Assembly (NCBI RefSeq): GCF_013409345.1
Contig: NZ_JACCBB010000001.1
Span: forward strand, 2,108,001-2,172,000
Reading direction: 5' to 3'
DNA length: 64,000 nucleotides
DNA from: Kineococcus aurantiacus
Lineage (GTDB): Bacteria > Actinomycetota > Actinomycetes > Actinomycetales > Kineococcaceae
The position numbers were made by a program, and so were the translations under genes. Shown here piece after piece: positions 1 to 7,352 of the stretch. The notes under the pieces were generated by a model, which worked only from the letters and a program-made list of their open reading frames with translations, searched no databases and was not told where the DNA came from. Positions within the stretch are counted from its first letter, which is position 1. Every line of letters begins with the position of its first letter.

Positions 1-370
1 CGCGGGTCAGCAGCAGCAGCTTGGCCTCGGCGTTGACACCGGTGCGCTGCGCGCTGGGCGCGAGGAACGTCGAGCCGATCTCCAGCTTGCGGTCGGCGGG
101 GCGGACGTTCATGTAGGTCGTCGCCCCGCACACCGCGCCGGTGTCGCGGCGGCGGACCACCCACGGGGCCATGAGCCCCTGCCGCTGCAGGTCGAGGCGG
201 CGCTCGATCTCGGCCTCGACGGCGGCGGGGGCCGGGATCCTCGTGTACCAGGTGGTGTGCAGGTCGCCCTCGGCGACGACGGCGCGCAGGCCGTCGGCGT
301 GGTCGGCCGTGAGCGGCTCGAGGGCCGCTCGCTCACCGGTCAGGGGCACGGGGGTCGCGAACTGGTTCAC
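1..370 (-). CDS. GNAT family N-acetyltransferase, partial at the window edge
   Basis: Reading leftwards from a GTG at 370, the frame stays open to position 1, so the C-terminus lies outside the window. The visible 123 residues look like the N-terminal part of a RimJ/RimL-type GNAT enzyme: an opening LTGERAALEPLTADHADGL, then WVVRRRDTGAVCGATTYMNV, and a segment reading LEIGSTFLAPSAQRTGVN, which matches the acetyl-CoA-binding region of ribosomal-protein-alanine-acetyltransferase-like proteins. Such enzymes move acetyl from acetyl-CoA to an amine; the substrate here cannot be told. It lies 21 nt downstream of the CHAD gene on the same strand and may share its transcript. Confidence 0.75.
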   Translation of the reverse strand, partial: MNQFATPVPLTGERAALEPLTADHADGLRAVVAEGDLHTTWYTRIPAPAAVEAEIERRLDLQRQGLMAPWVVRRRDTGAVCGATTYMNVRPADRKLEIGSTFLAPSAQRTGVNAEAKLLLLTR

Positions 371-391
371 CCCCGTGACCCTACCGAGGGC

Positions 392-1969
392 TCACTTCAG
401 GAAGCGGCGCAGTTTCTTGCGGTTCGCGGCGTCCCAGGCGGTCTCGACGTCGTGGAACGCGACGGCGGAACGGACCTCCGCCAGGGCGTGCAGCCGGCCC
501 AGCACGAACGCGCCGGACCCGAACTCCTCGACGAGCCCGGCGAGGAACTCGCGCGCCACGACCGTGTCGGTGTGCTCGTCGAGCAGGTCGAGCAGTTCCT
601 TCAGGACGTCGACGTACTCCTCGGCGTCCTCCCCGACGAGGGGGGCCACGACCGCGGCCGCGTCGCGGGAGGCGGCGACGGCGTCGCGCAGGCGGGTCAG
701 GGCGGCGGTGTCGGCGTGGGCGTGGGTGTGGTCGACGTCGTGCTCGATCTCGACCTCGGCGTCGAGGTCGACGTCGCGGTAGGCGTCGCGGGCGGCGCGG
801 TGGGTGTCGGCGACCAGCGGCAGCAGGACCTTGCGCGCCGCGCGGCGGGCGGCCTTCACCGTGGGCGGGTCGGCGACGAACGCCTCCAGGGCGGCGACGA
901 GGTCGCGGTAGCGCTGGGAGTCCAGCGCCTCCAGGACCTGGGCGTGGGCGGCGGCGGCGCGGTCGGCGAGGGTCGCGCGGACCTTCTCGGCGACGACGGC
1001 GGGGTCGCCCGTGCCGCTGCCGGCGGTGTGCCCGGCGGCTTCCTCGTCGAGGTCCTCCAGCAGCTGCTCGGCCAGGACGTCGAGGTCGCGGGAGGGGCGG
1101 GTGACGTCCGCGATCCAGGTCAGCTCGGCGCGCAGCGCCTCGGTGGCGCCCTCGGTGAACAGGGGGGCGAACGTGCCCAGGACGTCGAGCAGTCGGCGGG
1201 ACGCCACGCGCAGCGAGCGCACCGCGTCGGGGGCGTCGATGCGGGCCAGCGGGTCCTGCGACAGCAACCAGCCGACGTCCTGCGCGAGCCGGCCCAGGAC
1301 GACGGCGCCGGCGCTGTCGTCGGCGGAGACCGCGTCCAGGCCCTCGTCGTCGTCGGGGCCGTCGAGCACGGCCCGCAGCTGGGCGGTGCGGTCGGACTCC
1401 TCGGCACCCAGGGCCTCCCAGGCGTCGGTGACGGCGTCGAGCAGGTCGCGGCGGCCGTCGACGACCTCGACCTGCCACTCGCCCCACGTCTGCGCCGAGG
1501 AGTCCTCCGGGGACAGCGCCCGGGCCTGGACCTGGCGGGTGGTCAGCCGCGCGACGACCTGCCCGTCGGCGTCGAGCAGGTCGCGCTGGTGGGCGTCGGT
1601 GGACAGCGCCAGCACCGGGCCCAGCGACCGGCCGCGCGCGGCCGCCCACGTGAGGCGCTGCAGCGCCGCGGGAGCGGTGCGCACGGCCCGGCCGAGGGCG
1701 TGCCGGACCTCGTGGGTGCGGGGGCCGCGGCCGGGCAGTTCCAGGACCCAGCCGCGGGGGGCGGGGCTGGTGCGCTCGGCCGTCTGCCGGCGCACCGAGA
1801 CCCCGGCCGCGGCCAGCGCCAGGTCGCTCGTGTCGTAGTGCGTCTCCTCGCTGGTCACCCCGACCTCGGGGCCGACGTCGGCGACGCCGGGCAGCTCCCC
1901 GCCGCCCGGCGCGGACCCGGCGGTCGGCGCGAGGTAGGTGCGGGTCAGGGCCAGGCGCGGGGACGGCAT
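392..1969 (-). CDS. CYTH and CHAD domain-containing protein
   Basis: About 525 residues. The first ~190 residues resemble a CYTH (triphosphate tunnel metalloenzyme) fold: HYDTSDLALAAAGVSVRR followed by WVLELPG is typical. The rest is a CHAD helical bundle rich in conserved histidines and arginines (RSLRVASRRLLDVLGTF, RPSRDLDVLAEQL). Family knowledge: CHAD domains bind polyphosphate, while CYTH domains hydrolyse or bind triphosphates. The usual N-terminal ExExK metal motif is not visible here; the start reads LALTRTYLAP, so catalysis by the CYTH part is doubtful. I chose the ATG at 1969; an upstream ATG at 2008 would add 13 residues that do not look like the family. Confidence 0.8.
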   Translation of the reverse strand: MPSPRLALTRTYLAPTAGSAPGGGELPGVADVGPEVGVTSEETHYDTSDLALAAAGVSVRRQTAERTSPAPRGWVLELPGRGPRTHEVRHALGRAVRTAPAALQRLTWAAARGRSLGPVLALSTDAHQRDLLDADGQVVARLTTRQVQARALSPEDSSAQTWGEWQVEVVDGRRDLLDAVTDAWEALGAEESDRTAQLRAVLDGPDDDEGLDAVSADDSAGAVVLGRLAQDVGWLLSQDPLARIDAPDAVRSLRVASRRLLDVLGTFAPLFTEGATEALRAELTWIADVTRPSRDLDVLAEQLLEDLDEEAAGHTAGSGTGDPAVVAEKVRATLADRAAAAHAQVLEALDSQRYRDLVAALEAFVADPPTVKAARRAARKVLLPLVADTHRAARDAYRDVDLDAEVEIEHDVDHTHAHADTAALTRLRDAVAASRDAAAVVAPLVGEDAEEYVDVLKELLDLLDEHTDTVVAREFLAGLVEEFGSGAFVLGRLHALAEVRSAVAFHDVETAWDAANRKKLRRFLK

Positions 1970-2080
1970 GGGGCCAGTGGTACCACGATCGGGTGAACAG
2001 CCCCGCATCCGCGCAGGTCAGAGGCGTTGCGGCTCAACGACGGATCGGCGGGGGCCGACGGCGGATCACCGGGGGGCGGG

Positions 2081-2734
2081 TCAGCGGCGGGCGAGCCGCA
2101 GCACCCCGTCCTGCCACACCCCCGTCGACCCGTCGTCGAACGTCGTGGTGCGTTCGAGGAGGGCGCTGCGGGTGGGCGACCAGTCCGCCGGCGGCAGGTC
2201 CAGCGCGGCGCGCAGCTCCTCCGGGCCGGGCAGGTCGACGACCGCGTCGGGGAAGGCGGGGTCGACGAGGGGGCCGAGCTGCTCGGGACGGGTGACGTGC
2301 CCGATGACGAGGAACGTGCCGCCGGGGGCGACGGCGGCCGCCGCGCGGCGCAGGACGGCGAGGCGGTCCAGGAAGGCGTAGGAGTGCAGGAAGGAGGCGG
2401 TGACGAGGTCGAAGGTGCCCGCGGGGAAGGAGACGCCGAGGTCGTGGCGCTCGAAGCGCGCGTCCACCCCGGCCTCCGCGGCGTGCTCGCGGGCGCGGGC
2501 CAGGGCGGTGTCGGAGACGTCGACGCCCGTGACCGTCCAGCCCCGCCGGGCCAGGAAGAGGACGTCACCGCCCTCCCCGCAGCCGAGGTCGAGGGCCGTG
2601 CCGGGGGTGAGGTCGTCGACCGCGTCGACGAGGGCGGCGTTGGGGCGCCCGCTCCACACGTGCCCGTGGTGCTGGGCGTACACCCCCTCCCACAGCTCTC
2701 GGGCGTCACGGGCGGTGGGGTCGAAGCGGGCCAT
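2081..2734 (-). CDS. Class I SAM-dependent methyltransferase
   Basis: 217 residues. Motif I is clear as LDLGCGEGGDVLFLARRGW, followed by the acidic residue of the second strand in VTGVDVSD, and a later FDLVTASFLHSYAFLD. This is the Rossmann-like methyltransferase fold of the UbiE/Tam type, cytosolic, using S-adenosylmethionine. The acceptor is unknown. The start at 2734 (MARFDPTARDARELWEGVY) fits the family better than the open frame that runs further upstream. It is divergent from the RsbW-like gene that starts at 2863. Confidence 0.8.
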   Translation of the reverse strand: MARFDPTARDARELWEGVYAQHHGHVWSGRPNAALVDAVDDLTPGTALDLGCGEGGDVLFLARRGWTVTGVDVSDTALARAREHAAEAGVDARFERHDLGVSFPAGTFDLVTASFLHSYAFLDRLAVLRRAAAAVAPGGTFLVIGHVTRPEQLGPLVDPAFPDAVVDLPGPEELRAALDLPPADWSPTRSALLERTTTFDDGSTGVWQDGVLRLARR

Positions 2735-2862
2735 GCCCCCGATCCTGCGCACCGCCACCCGCCCCGTCGAGCCTCCTTGCCGATCCGGCAAGACCCCGCT
2801 CGCGGCGGGTGCCCGGGGCGCTCGCCGCGACACCGCGCGTCCCGTCGCGCACAGTGGGACGG

Positions 2863-3261
2863 GTGTGCGAGATGACGCCGCCGGCGCGGGCCGAGCTGCC
2901 CCTCGACCTGCGGGCGGTGCGGGCCGCCCGCCGCTTCCTGGGCGAGCAGTTGTGCACCGCCCACCACAGCAGGGTCGAGGACGAGGCCGAGCTGCTGGTC
3001 TCCGAGCTCATCGGCAACGGCCTGCGCCACGGCCTGCCGCCGGTCGTGCTCACCGTCGAGTGCGACGGCCGCGCCGGGTTGCGGGTTTCGGTCCGCGACC
3101 ACGACCCGACCCCGCCGGTGCGGCGCGAGACCGGGCCGGAGGACGAGTCCGGGCGCGGGATGGGCCTGGTCGACCTGGTCTCGGACGAGTGGGGCGTGGA
3201 GACGTCGCCGCGCAGCAAGAGCGTGTGGTTCCGCCTGAACCGCTCCGCCCCGGCCGTCTGA
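2863..3261 (+). CDS. RsbW-like ATP-binding protein (HATPase_c_2)
   Basis: About 132 residues forming a single histidine-kinase-like ATPase domain of the anti-sigma/serine kinase type. The N-box is AELLVSELIGNGLRHG, the G1-like loop is VSVRDHDPTPP, and the G2 region is ESGRGMGLVDLVSDEWGV followed by the terminal KSVWFRLN strand. Actinobacterial proteins of this size act as anti-sigma factors or regulators in partner-switching pathways; no cognate sigma or STAS protein is adjacent. The start is GTG 2863 or ATG 2872. It is one of four such proteins in the window. Confidence 0.8.
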   Translation: MCEMTPPARAELPLDLRAVRAARRFLGEQLCTAHHSRVEDEAELLVSELIGNGLRHGLPPVVLTVECDGRAGLRVSVRDHDPTPPVRRETGPEDESGRGMGLVDLVSDEWGVETSPRSKSVWFRLNRSAPAV

Positions 3262-3304
3262 GGACCCCGTCCCGCTCCACCCGTCCCACCGCGGGGAGGG
3301 GCCG

Positions 3305-4291
3305 CTACGCGGGTCGCGCACCGCGCAGGACCTCCGAGAGCTGATCGGCCTGCCGGGCGATCCCGGCCCCGTCGATCGACCCCGGCAGGACCCGCACCTC
3401 CAGGACGTCCGGACCCGGCCGGACCCCCAGGACCCGCGTCAGGTTCACGTCGCTGAACTTGGTCACCGGCGTCCCGGCCGCCGCCTCGCGCAACGCGGCC
3501 CAGTCCGGCCAGTCCCGCTCGACGACGTCCAGCAGCTCCGCCGGCAGGGGCGCCAGCCGCCGGCACCGCGGGTTCGTCCCGAACAGGTCGCGCAGTTCCT
3601 CCCGGCGCCGGGCGAACGTCCGCACGACGTGCCGGAAGGCCGCCACGTCGCGGAACGGCCCGGCGTCGAGGTTGACGTGCACGGCGGCCTCGGCCGGCAC
3701 CGTGAAACCCAGGTCCCGGGCGGGTCCGAGCAGTTCCTCCAGGCGCCGCGCGTGGTCGTCGGCGAAGGGCGGGGTGACGACCTCGCACGGCCGTTCCCGC
3801 TCCCCCGGCAACGGCGCCGCCATCGCGATGGTCGCCCCGGCTCCGTCGTCGAGCCGGTGGACCCCGCCGACCTCGCGGACCGCCGTGCCGAACAACCCCG
3901 CCGTCGGCGCCAGCACCGACCCGATCCCCTCCGCCGGGTCGGCGTACCGCTGCACGAGCCGCAGCAACCGGGGTTCGTCGCTGACGATCCGGTACCACCC
4001 GGGGCGCGCGGGCGCCGCGGCGTCGAGGTCGGCGACGATCGTCGTGTCGTCGACGAGGGAGCAGCGCAGGTCCCCCGCGGCGTCCAGCACGTCGAAGGCG
4101 GGCGTCAGGTGCCAGAACGTGCGCACCCCGGGGGTGGCCGACCCCTCGGTGTCGACGTGGAACCGGCGCACGACGCGACCGGCGAACCGGCCGGCGAGCT
4201 CGGCGGCGAGGTCGGACCTGCTCGCCCCGCGCGGGGCGAGCAGCTCGACCTCGAAACCCTTCCGGGACAGGGGGTCGGACGAGGGTTTCAG
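3305..4291 (-). CDS. Putative amidoligase (PF12224-like)
   Basis: About 328 residues beginning just before GFEVELLAPRGASRSDL, the N-terminal signature of the ATP-grasp/glutamine-synthetase-like amidoligase family. Further conserved blocks are RRFHVDTEGS, WYRIVSDEPRLLRLV, CEVVTPPF and AAVHVNLDAGPFRD, ending in a region rich in TKFSDVNLTRV. Family knowledge: these enzymes form amide bonds in uncharacterised metabolite or peptide modification. No ATG, GTG or TTG lies between the stop of the upstream gene and the first conserved residues. The frame could start at a CTG that overlaps the upstream TGA (CTGA, 4288-4291), or at a GTG ~110 nt inside the upstream gene. It is the last gene of the sigma-factor operon. 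Confidence 0.7.
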   Translation of the reverse strand: MKPSSDPLSRKGFEVELLAPRGASRSDLAAELAGRFAGRVVRRFHVDTEGSATPGVRTFWHLTPAFDVLDAAGDLRCSLVDDTTIVADLDAAAPARPGWYRIVSDEPRLLRLVQRYADPAEGIGSVLAPTAGLFGTAVREVGGVHRLDDGAGATIAMAAPLPGERERPCEVVTPPFADDHARRLEELLGPARDLGFTVPAEAAVHVNLDAGPFRDVAAFRHVVRTFARRREELRDLFGTNPRCRRLAPLPAELLDVVERDWPDWAALREAAAGTPVTKFSDVNLTRVLGVRPGPDVLEVRVLPGSIDGAGIARQADQLSEVLRGARPA

Positions 4292-4440
4292 GGCGCGACC
4301 GGGAGCGTCTCGCCGGCGGTCAGCTTCTGCCCGCCGGTGACCTTCGCCTCCCAGGGGTCGACGTTCCACGTCTCGCCCAGGGTCACGGCGTCGTCGTAGG
4401 TGTACCCGGCCGCGAAGAACGCGTCGACCGCGGCCATGTC
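4288..4440 (-). repeat. ~150-nt direct repeat, copy 1 (3' part of exported repeat protein)
   Basis: This segment and 4897-5049 can be aligned end to end without gaps (offset 609 nt) and are almost identical. Both encode the terminal FFAAGY/WNVD module. A more diverged third module lies at about 4490-4640. The closeness of the first two at the nucleotide level implies recent duplication or gene conversion. Confidence 0.9.
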
Positions 4441-4818
4441 GTCGCCGTCGTCGGACGGCGCGAGCGGGGCGGCCGGCGCCGACCCCGGGGCGATGGGCAG
4501 GGTCCGGCCCGCGGCCAGCTCCCGGCCGCCCTCGGCCTTGGCCTCCCAGGGGTCGACGTTCCACCGGGCGCCCAGGACGACCGCGTCGTCGTAGTCGTAA
4601 CCGGCCGCGAAGAACACCTCGCGGGCGCTCTGGTCCGCGTCGACCGGCGGGACGGGTGCGGCGGCGGGCACGGCAGCGGCGGCCGCGGGGACGGGTGCGG
4701 CCTCCTGGGAGTTCGCGTAGGCGCTCCCCCCGGCCAGGGCCAGGCCGCCGGCGACGATGCTCGCGGTGACGAGGCGGGCGGCGCGGCGGTCGGCCGGGGT
4801 CTTCTGCGTTTCGCTCAT
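4288..4818 (-). CDS. Exported protein with two ~45-residue FFAAGY/WNVDPWEAK repeats
   Basis: 176 residues: a short basic cytosolic start, one hydrophobic segment at about residues 16-35 (signal anchor or signal peptide), an Ala/Pro-rich linker, and two tandem copies of a ~45-residue module. The module reads FFAAGYxYDDAV, then LGxxWNVDPWEAK, GGxxL and finally TLPxAP. The protein ends exactly at the end of the second module. I do not recognise a named family. The module recurs once in the neighbouring gene at 4897. It stands between the sigma-factor genes and the amidoligase and is probably co-transcribed. Its role is unknown; it could be an extracytoplasmic structural or sensing protein, or a substrate for the ligase. 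Confidence 0.75.
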   Translation of the reverse strand: MSETQKTPADRRAARLVTASIVAGGLALAGGSAYANSQEAAPVPAAAAAVPAAAPVPPVDADQSAREVFFAAGYDYDDAVVLGARWNVDPWEAKAEGGRELAAGRTLPIAPGSAPAAPLAPSDDGDDMAAVDAFFAAGYTYDDAVTLGETWNVDPWEAKVTGGQKLTAGETLPVAP

Positions 4819-4896
4819 GCCCTGGGAGACGTCCCCGCGGGGCTCCGCGTTGCCCCGGCCGGGGAGGAACTCCCGGGAGGACCGGGACGCCCCGGG

Positions 4897-5049
4897 TCAG
4901 GGCGCGAAGGGGAGGGTCTCGCCGGCCATGAGCTTCTGCCCGCCGGTGACCTTCGCCTCCCAGGTGTCGACGTTCCACGTCTCGCCCAGGGTCACGGCGT
5001 CGTCGTAGGTGTAGCCCGCGGCGAAGAACGCGTCGACCCGGGTCATGTC
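4897..5049 (-). repeat. ~150-nt direct repeat, copy 2
   Basis: Partner of 4288-4440, encoding the C-terminal module of the membrane-anchored protein. Differences are scattered single-base changes, and the reading frame is conserved. Confidence 0.9.
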
Positions 5050-5379
5050 GTTCTGGGCGTCGGGGGCGGTGGGACCCGCGTCGGGGACCGGGCCGGGAAG
5101 GGACGTCGGCGTGTCCTGCGCGGCCGTCCGCGGGGCCTGGGCGGCCGACTGCGCGGGCTCCACGGGCGGCGGCGCGGAACGCCCGGCCCCGGCCCACACC
5201 GCGCCCCCGGCCACCACGGCCGCGGCGGGCAGGCTCACGAGCGCCCGCCGGCGCCGCAGCCGTCGCCGCCCACCGGCCCGCACCGCGACGACGAGGTCGT
5301 CGTCCGCGCGCACCTCGCCGACGGCCGCGTCCAGTTCGTGCCGCAGCCGGTCCTCCCAGCCGCTCAGCCGTTCGTCCAC
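4897..5379 (-). CDS. Membrane-anchored protein with one FFAAGY/WNVD module; anti-sigma-like position
   Basis: 160 residues. The first ~45 are hydrophilic and predicted cytosolic (DERLSGWEDRLRHELDAAV), followed by the arginine-rich RRRLRRRR and a single transmembrane helix at about 46-65. An Ala/Pro-rich external linker leads to one ~45-residue module ending in ETLPFAP. The GTG start overlaps the last codons of the sigma-factor gene, so translation is probably coupled. By position and topology it could be the anti-sigma factor for that sigma, with the module as external sensor. That is inference: I see no zinc-binding anti-sigma motif (HxxxCxxC). Confidence 0.75.
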   Translation of the reverse strand: MDERLSGWEDRLRHELDAAVGEVRADDDLVVAVRAGGRRRLRRRRALVSLPAAAVVAGGAVWAGAGRSAPPPVEPAQSAAQAPRTAAQDTPTSLPGPVPDAGPTAPDAQNDMTRVDAFFAAGYTYDDAVTLGETWNVDTWEAKVTGGQKLMAGETLPFAP

Positions 5380-5861
5380 CGCGCACCCACCTCCTCACCC
5401 ACGAGCGTCCGCAGGGTGCTCAGCCCCTTGGACGCCTGGCTCTTGACCGTGCCCCGCGAGACGTCGAGCTGGTCGGCGATCTGCTCCTCCGACCAGTCCT
5501 CGAAGTAGCGCAGGACGATGACCGCCCGCTGCCGCGGGGGCAACCGGCGCAGGGCCTCGACGATCCGCGACCGCTCGGCCCGCTCGCCCGCCCCGTCCGG
5601 GACGACCTCGGCGTGCCAGTCCTCCAGCCCGACCTCGCGGGGCCGGCGCCGCCGGGCCCGCCAGCGGTCGGTGACCTTGCGGGTCAGCGCCGTCCGCGCG
5701 TAGGCGTGCGGGTCCTCGATCGTGCGCCACGACACGTACATGCGTTCCAGGACGTCCTGCAGCAGGTCCTCGGCGTGGCCGCGGTCGCCGGTCAGCAGCA
5801 GCGCGAAGCGCAGCAGCCGGTCGCTGCCGGTGCTCACGAACTCCTCGAACCCCTTCCCCAC
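5364..5861 (-). CDS. SigE-family RNA polymerase sigma factor
   Basis: 165 residues, the usual length for the actinobacterial SigE-family (group 4, ECF-like). Region 2 is seen in LLRFALLLTGDRGHAEDLLQ with YVSWRTIEDPHAYARTAL. Region 4 is seen in LRRLPPRQRAVIVLRYFEDW with an HTH in EEQIADQLDVSRGTVKSQAS. It directs core polymerase to a specific promoter set. The GTG at 5861 gives the family N-terminus (VGKGFEEFVSTGSDRLLRF). It heads a run of four minus-strand genes with two repeat-domain proteins and an amidoligase, so these are its likeliest partners and targets. Confidence 0.85.
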   Translation of the reverse strand: MGKGFEEFVSTGSDRLLRFALLLTGDRGHAEDLLQDVLERMYVSWRTIEDPHAYARTALTRKVTDRWRARRRRPREVGLEDWHAEVVPDGAGERAERSRIVEALRRLPPRQRAVIVLRYFEDWSEEQIADQLDVSRGTVKSQASKGLSTLRTLVGEEVGARWTNG

Positions 5862-5908
5862 ACCCTGGTGGACGACGGCGGGGGCCGCGGGGTTGCCCCG
5901 GTGCCGCC

Positions 5909-7213
5909 TCAACGTTCGTAGACGTCGGGGATCCCGTTGCCGTCGGCGTCCACGCCCTCCTCGGCCTCGATGCGCCGGTAGACGTGGTTGCGGCGCGAGA
6001 GCACGACGGCGGCCAGCGCGGCGGACAGGGCCGAGCCGATGAGGACGCCGAGCGTGACGTGCTGACCCGCCGGGCTGCCCTCGCCGAAGGCGAGGGACCC
6101 GATGAGCAGGGACACCGTGAAGCCCATGCCGGCGAGCAGCGCCATGCCCAGGACGTCCACGGGGTGCAGGCTCTCGTCGAGCTCGGCGCGGGTCAGCCGC
6201 GAGACGAGGAACGTGGTGAGGACGATCCCCACGGGCTTGCCGAGCACCAGCCCGGCGACGACGCCGAGGGCCACCGGGTCCTGCACCGCCTCGACGAGAC
6301 CGGAGGCGCCGCCGATCGCGACCCCGGCGGACATCAGGGCGAAGACGGGCACGGCGAACCCCGTCGAGATCGGCTGCCAGCGGTGGGCGAAGTGCTCCGA
6401 GAGCCCCGGGCCCGCCTCCGGGCCGCCGTTCGCCTCGCTGCGCAGCACGGGGACGACGAGGCCCAGCAGGACGCCCGCAACCGTCGCGTGGACGCCGGAG
6501 GCGTGCACGAGCGCCCAGGTCGCCACGGCCAGCGGCAGCAGGACCCACCACGTGCGGACCCGGCGCTGCACCGCGACGGCGAACAGCGCCAGCGTGACCA
6601 GCCCCAGCAGCAGCGGGAGCCACTGCACCCGCTCGGTGTAGAAGACGGCGATGACGGTGATGCCCAGCAGGTCGTCGACGACGGCGAGGGTCAGCAGGAA
6701 CGTGCGCAGCGCCGACGGCAGGCGGGAGCCCACCACGGCCAGGATGCCGAGGGCGAAGGCGATGTCGGTGGCCGACGGGATGGCCCACCCGACGAGGGCC
6801 CCCTCCACGGCGTCGGGGTGCAGCACGTTGACGAGGACGTAGAACAGCGCGGGGACGGCCATCCCCCCGACGGCCGCCGCGATGGGCAGCGCCGCGGCCC
6901 GCGGGTTGCGCAGGTCACCGGCGACGAACTCCTTCTTCAGCTCCAGCCCGGCGACGAAGAAGAAGACCGCGAGCAGGCCGTCGGCGGCCCAGTGCTCCAC
7001 GGACAGGTCCAGGTGCAGGGCGGCGGGCCCGAAGTGGAACTGCCGCACCTGCTCGTAGGTGTCGCCGGGGAGGTTGGCCCACACGAGGGCCAGCACGGTG
7101 CAGGCGAGCAGGAGCAGCCCGCCGGTCGTCTCGTTGCGCAGGACGTCGGCGATGCGCCGGGCCTCGGGCCAGGACCCGCGGGCGAACAGGCGGGGAGGGG
7201 CGGTGGAGGGCAC
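5909..7213 (-). CDS. nhaA: Na+/H+ antiporter NhaA
   Basis: About 434 residues with roughly eleven membrane helices. The paired catalytic aspartates are visible in [19 protein letters not shown], and the unwound-helix region reads [21 protein letters not shown]. It exchanges cytosolic Na+ for external protons for pH and sodium homeostasis. The C-terminus ends in a short acidic tail ([17 protein letters not shown]). I prefer GTG 7213, preceded by GGAAGCAGG; a GTG at 7270 would add 19 residues. It stands alone between the sigma operon and an oxidoreductase gene, both on the same strand. Confidence 0.9.
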   Translation of the reverse strand: MPSTAPPRLFARGSWPEARRIADVLRNETTGGLLLLACTVLALVWANLPGDTYEQVRQFHFGPAALHLDLSVEHWAADGLLAVFFFVAGLELKKEFVAGDLRNPRAAALPIAAAVGGMAVPALFYVLVNVLHPDAVEGALVGWAIPSATDIAFALGILAVVGSRLPSALRTFLLTLAVVDDLLGITVIAVFYTERVQWLPLLLGLVTLALFAVAVQRRVRTWWVLLPLAVATWALVHASGVHATVAGVLLGLVVPVLRSEANGGPEAGPGLSEHFAHRWQPISTGFAVPVFALMSAGVAIGGASGLVEAVQDPVALGVVAGLVLGKPVGIVLTTFLVSRLTRAELDESLHPVDVLGMALLAGMGFTVSLLIGSLAFGEGSPAGQHVTLGVLIGSALSAALAAVVLSRRNHVYRRIEAEEGVDADGNGIPDVYER

Positions 7214-7291
7214 GGGCGGGTACCTGCTTCCGGGGTCGACGACGTGATCGCCGACCAGACTTCCCGGCACACCCCGCGCTCAGCCTACCCG

Positions 7292-7334
7292 CCGCCGGAC
7301 GCCCGGGCGCGGGCGCGCCCGGGACGGCCGGCGG
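7292..7334 (-). terminator. Nested inverted repeat downstream of the Gfo/Idh gene
   Basis: Outer arms CCGCCGG (7292-7298) and CCGGCGG (7328-7334), inner arms CCCGGGCG (7302-7309) and CGCCCGGG (7316-7323). It follows the stop of the oxidoreductase gene at 7353 in the direction of transcription and has no T-tract, as is usual for GC-rich actinobacterial terminators. Confidence 0.55.
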
Positions 7335-7352
7335 CCCCCGGGGGGGGGTTGG

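Noticed and set aside
257-1996. 580-codon plus-strand frame opposite the CYTH/CHAD gene
   Set aside because: Composition is Gly/Val/Gln-rich without domains, while the minus strand encodes a recognisable CHAD protein.
1990-1996. Single GTTCACC upstream of the CYTH/CHAD gene
   Set aside because: No second unit at 11-nt distance on either side, so not called a PHO box.
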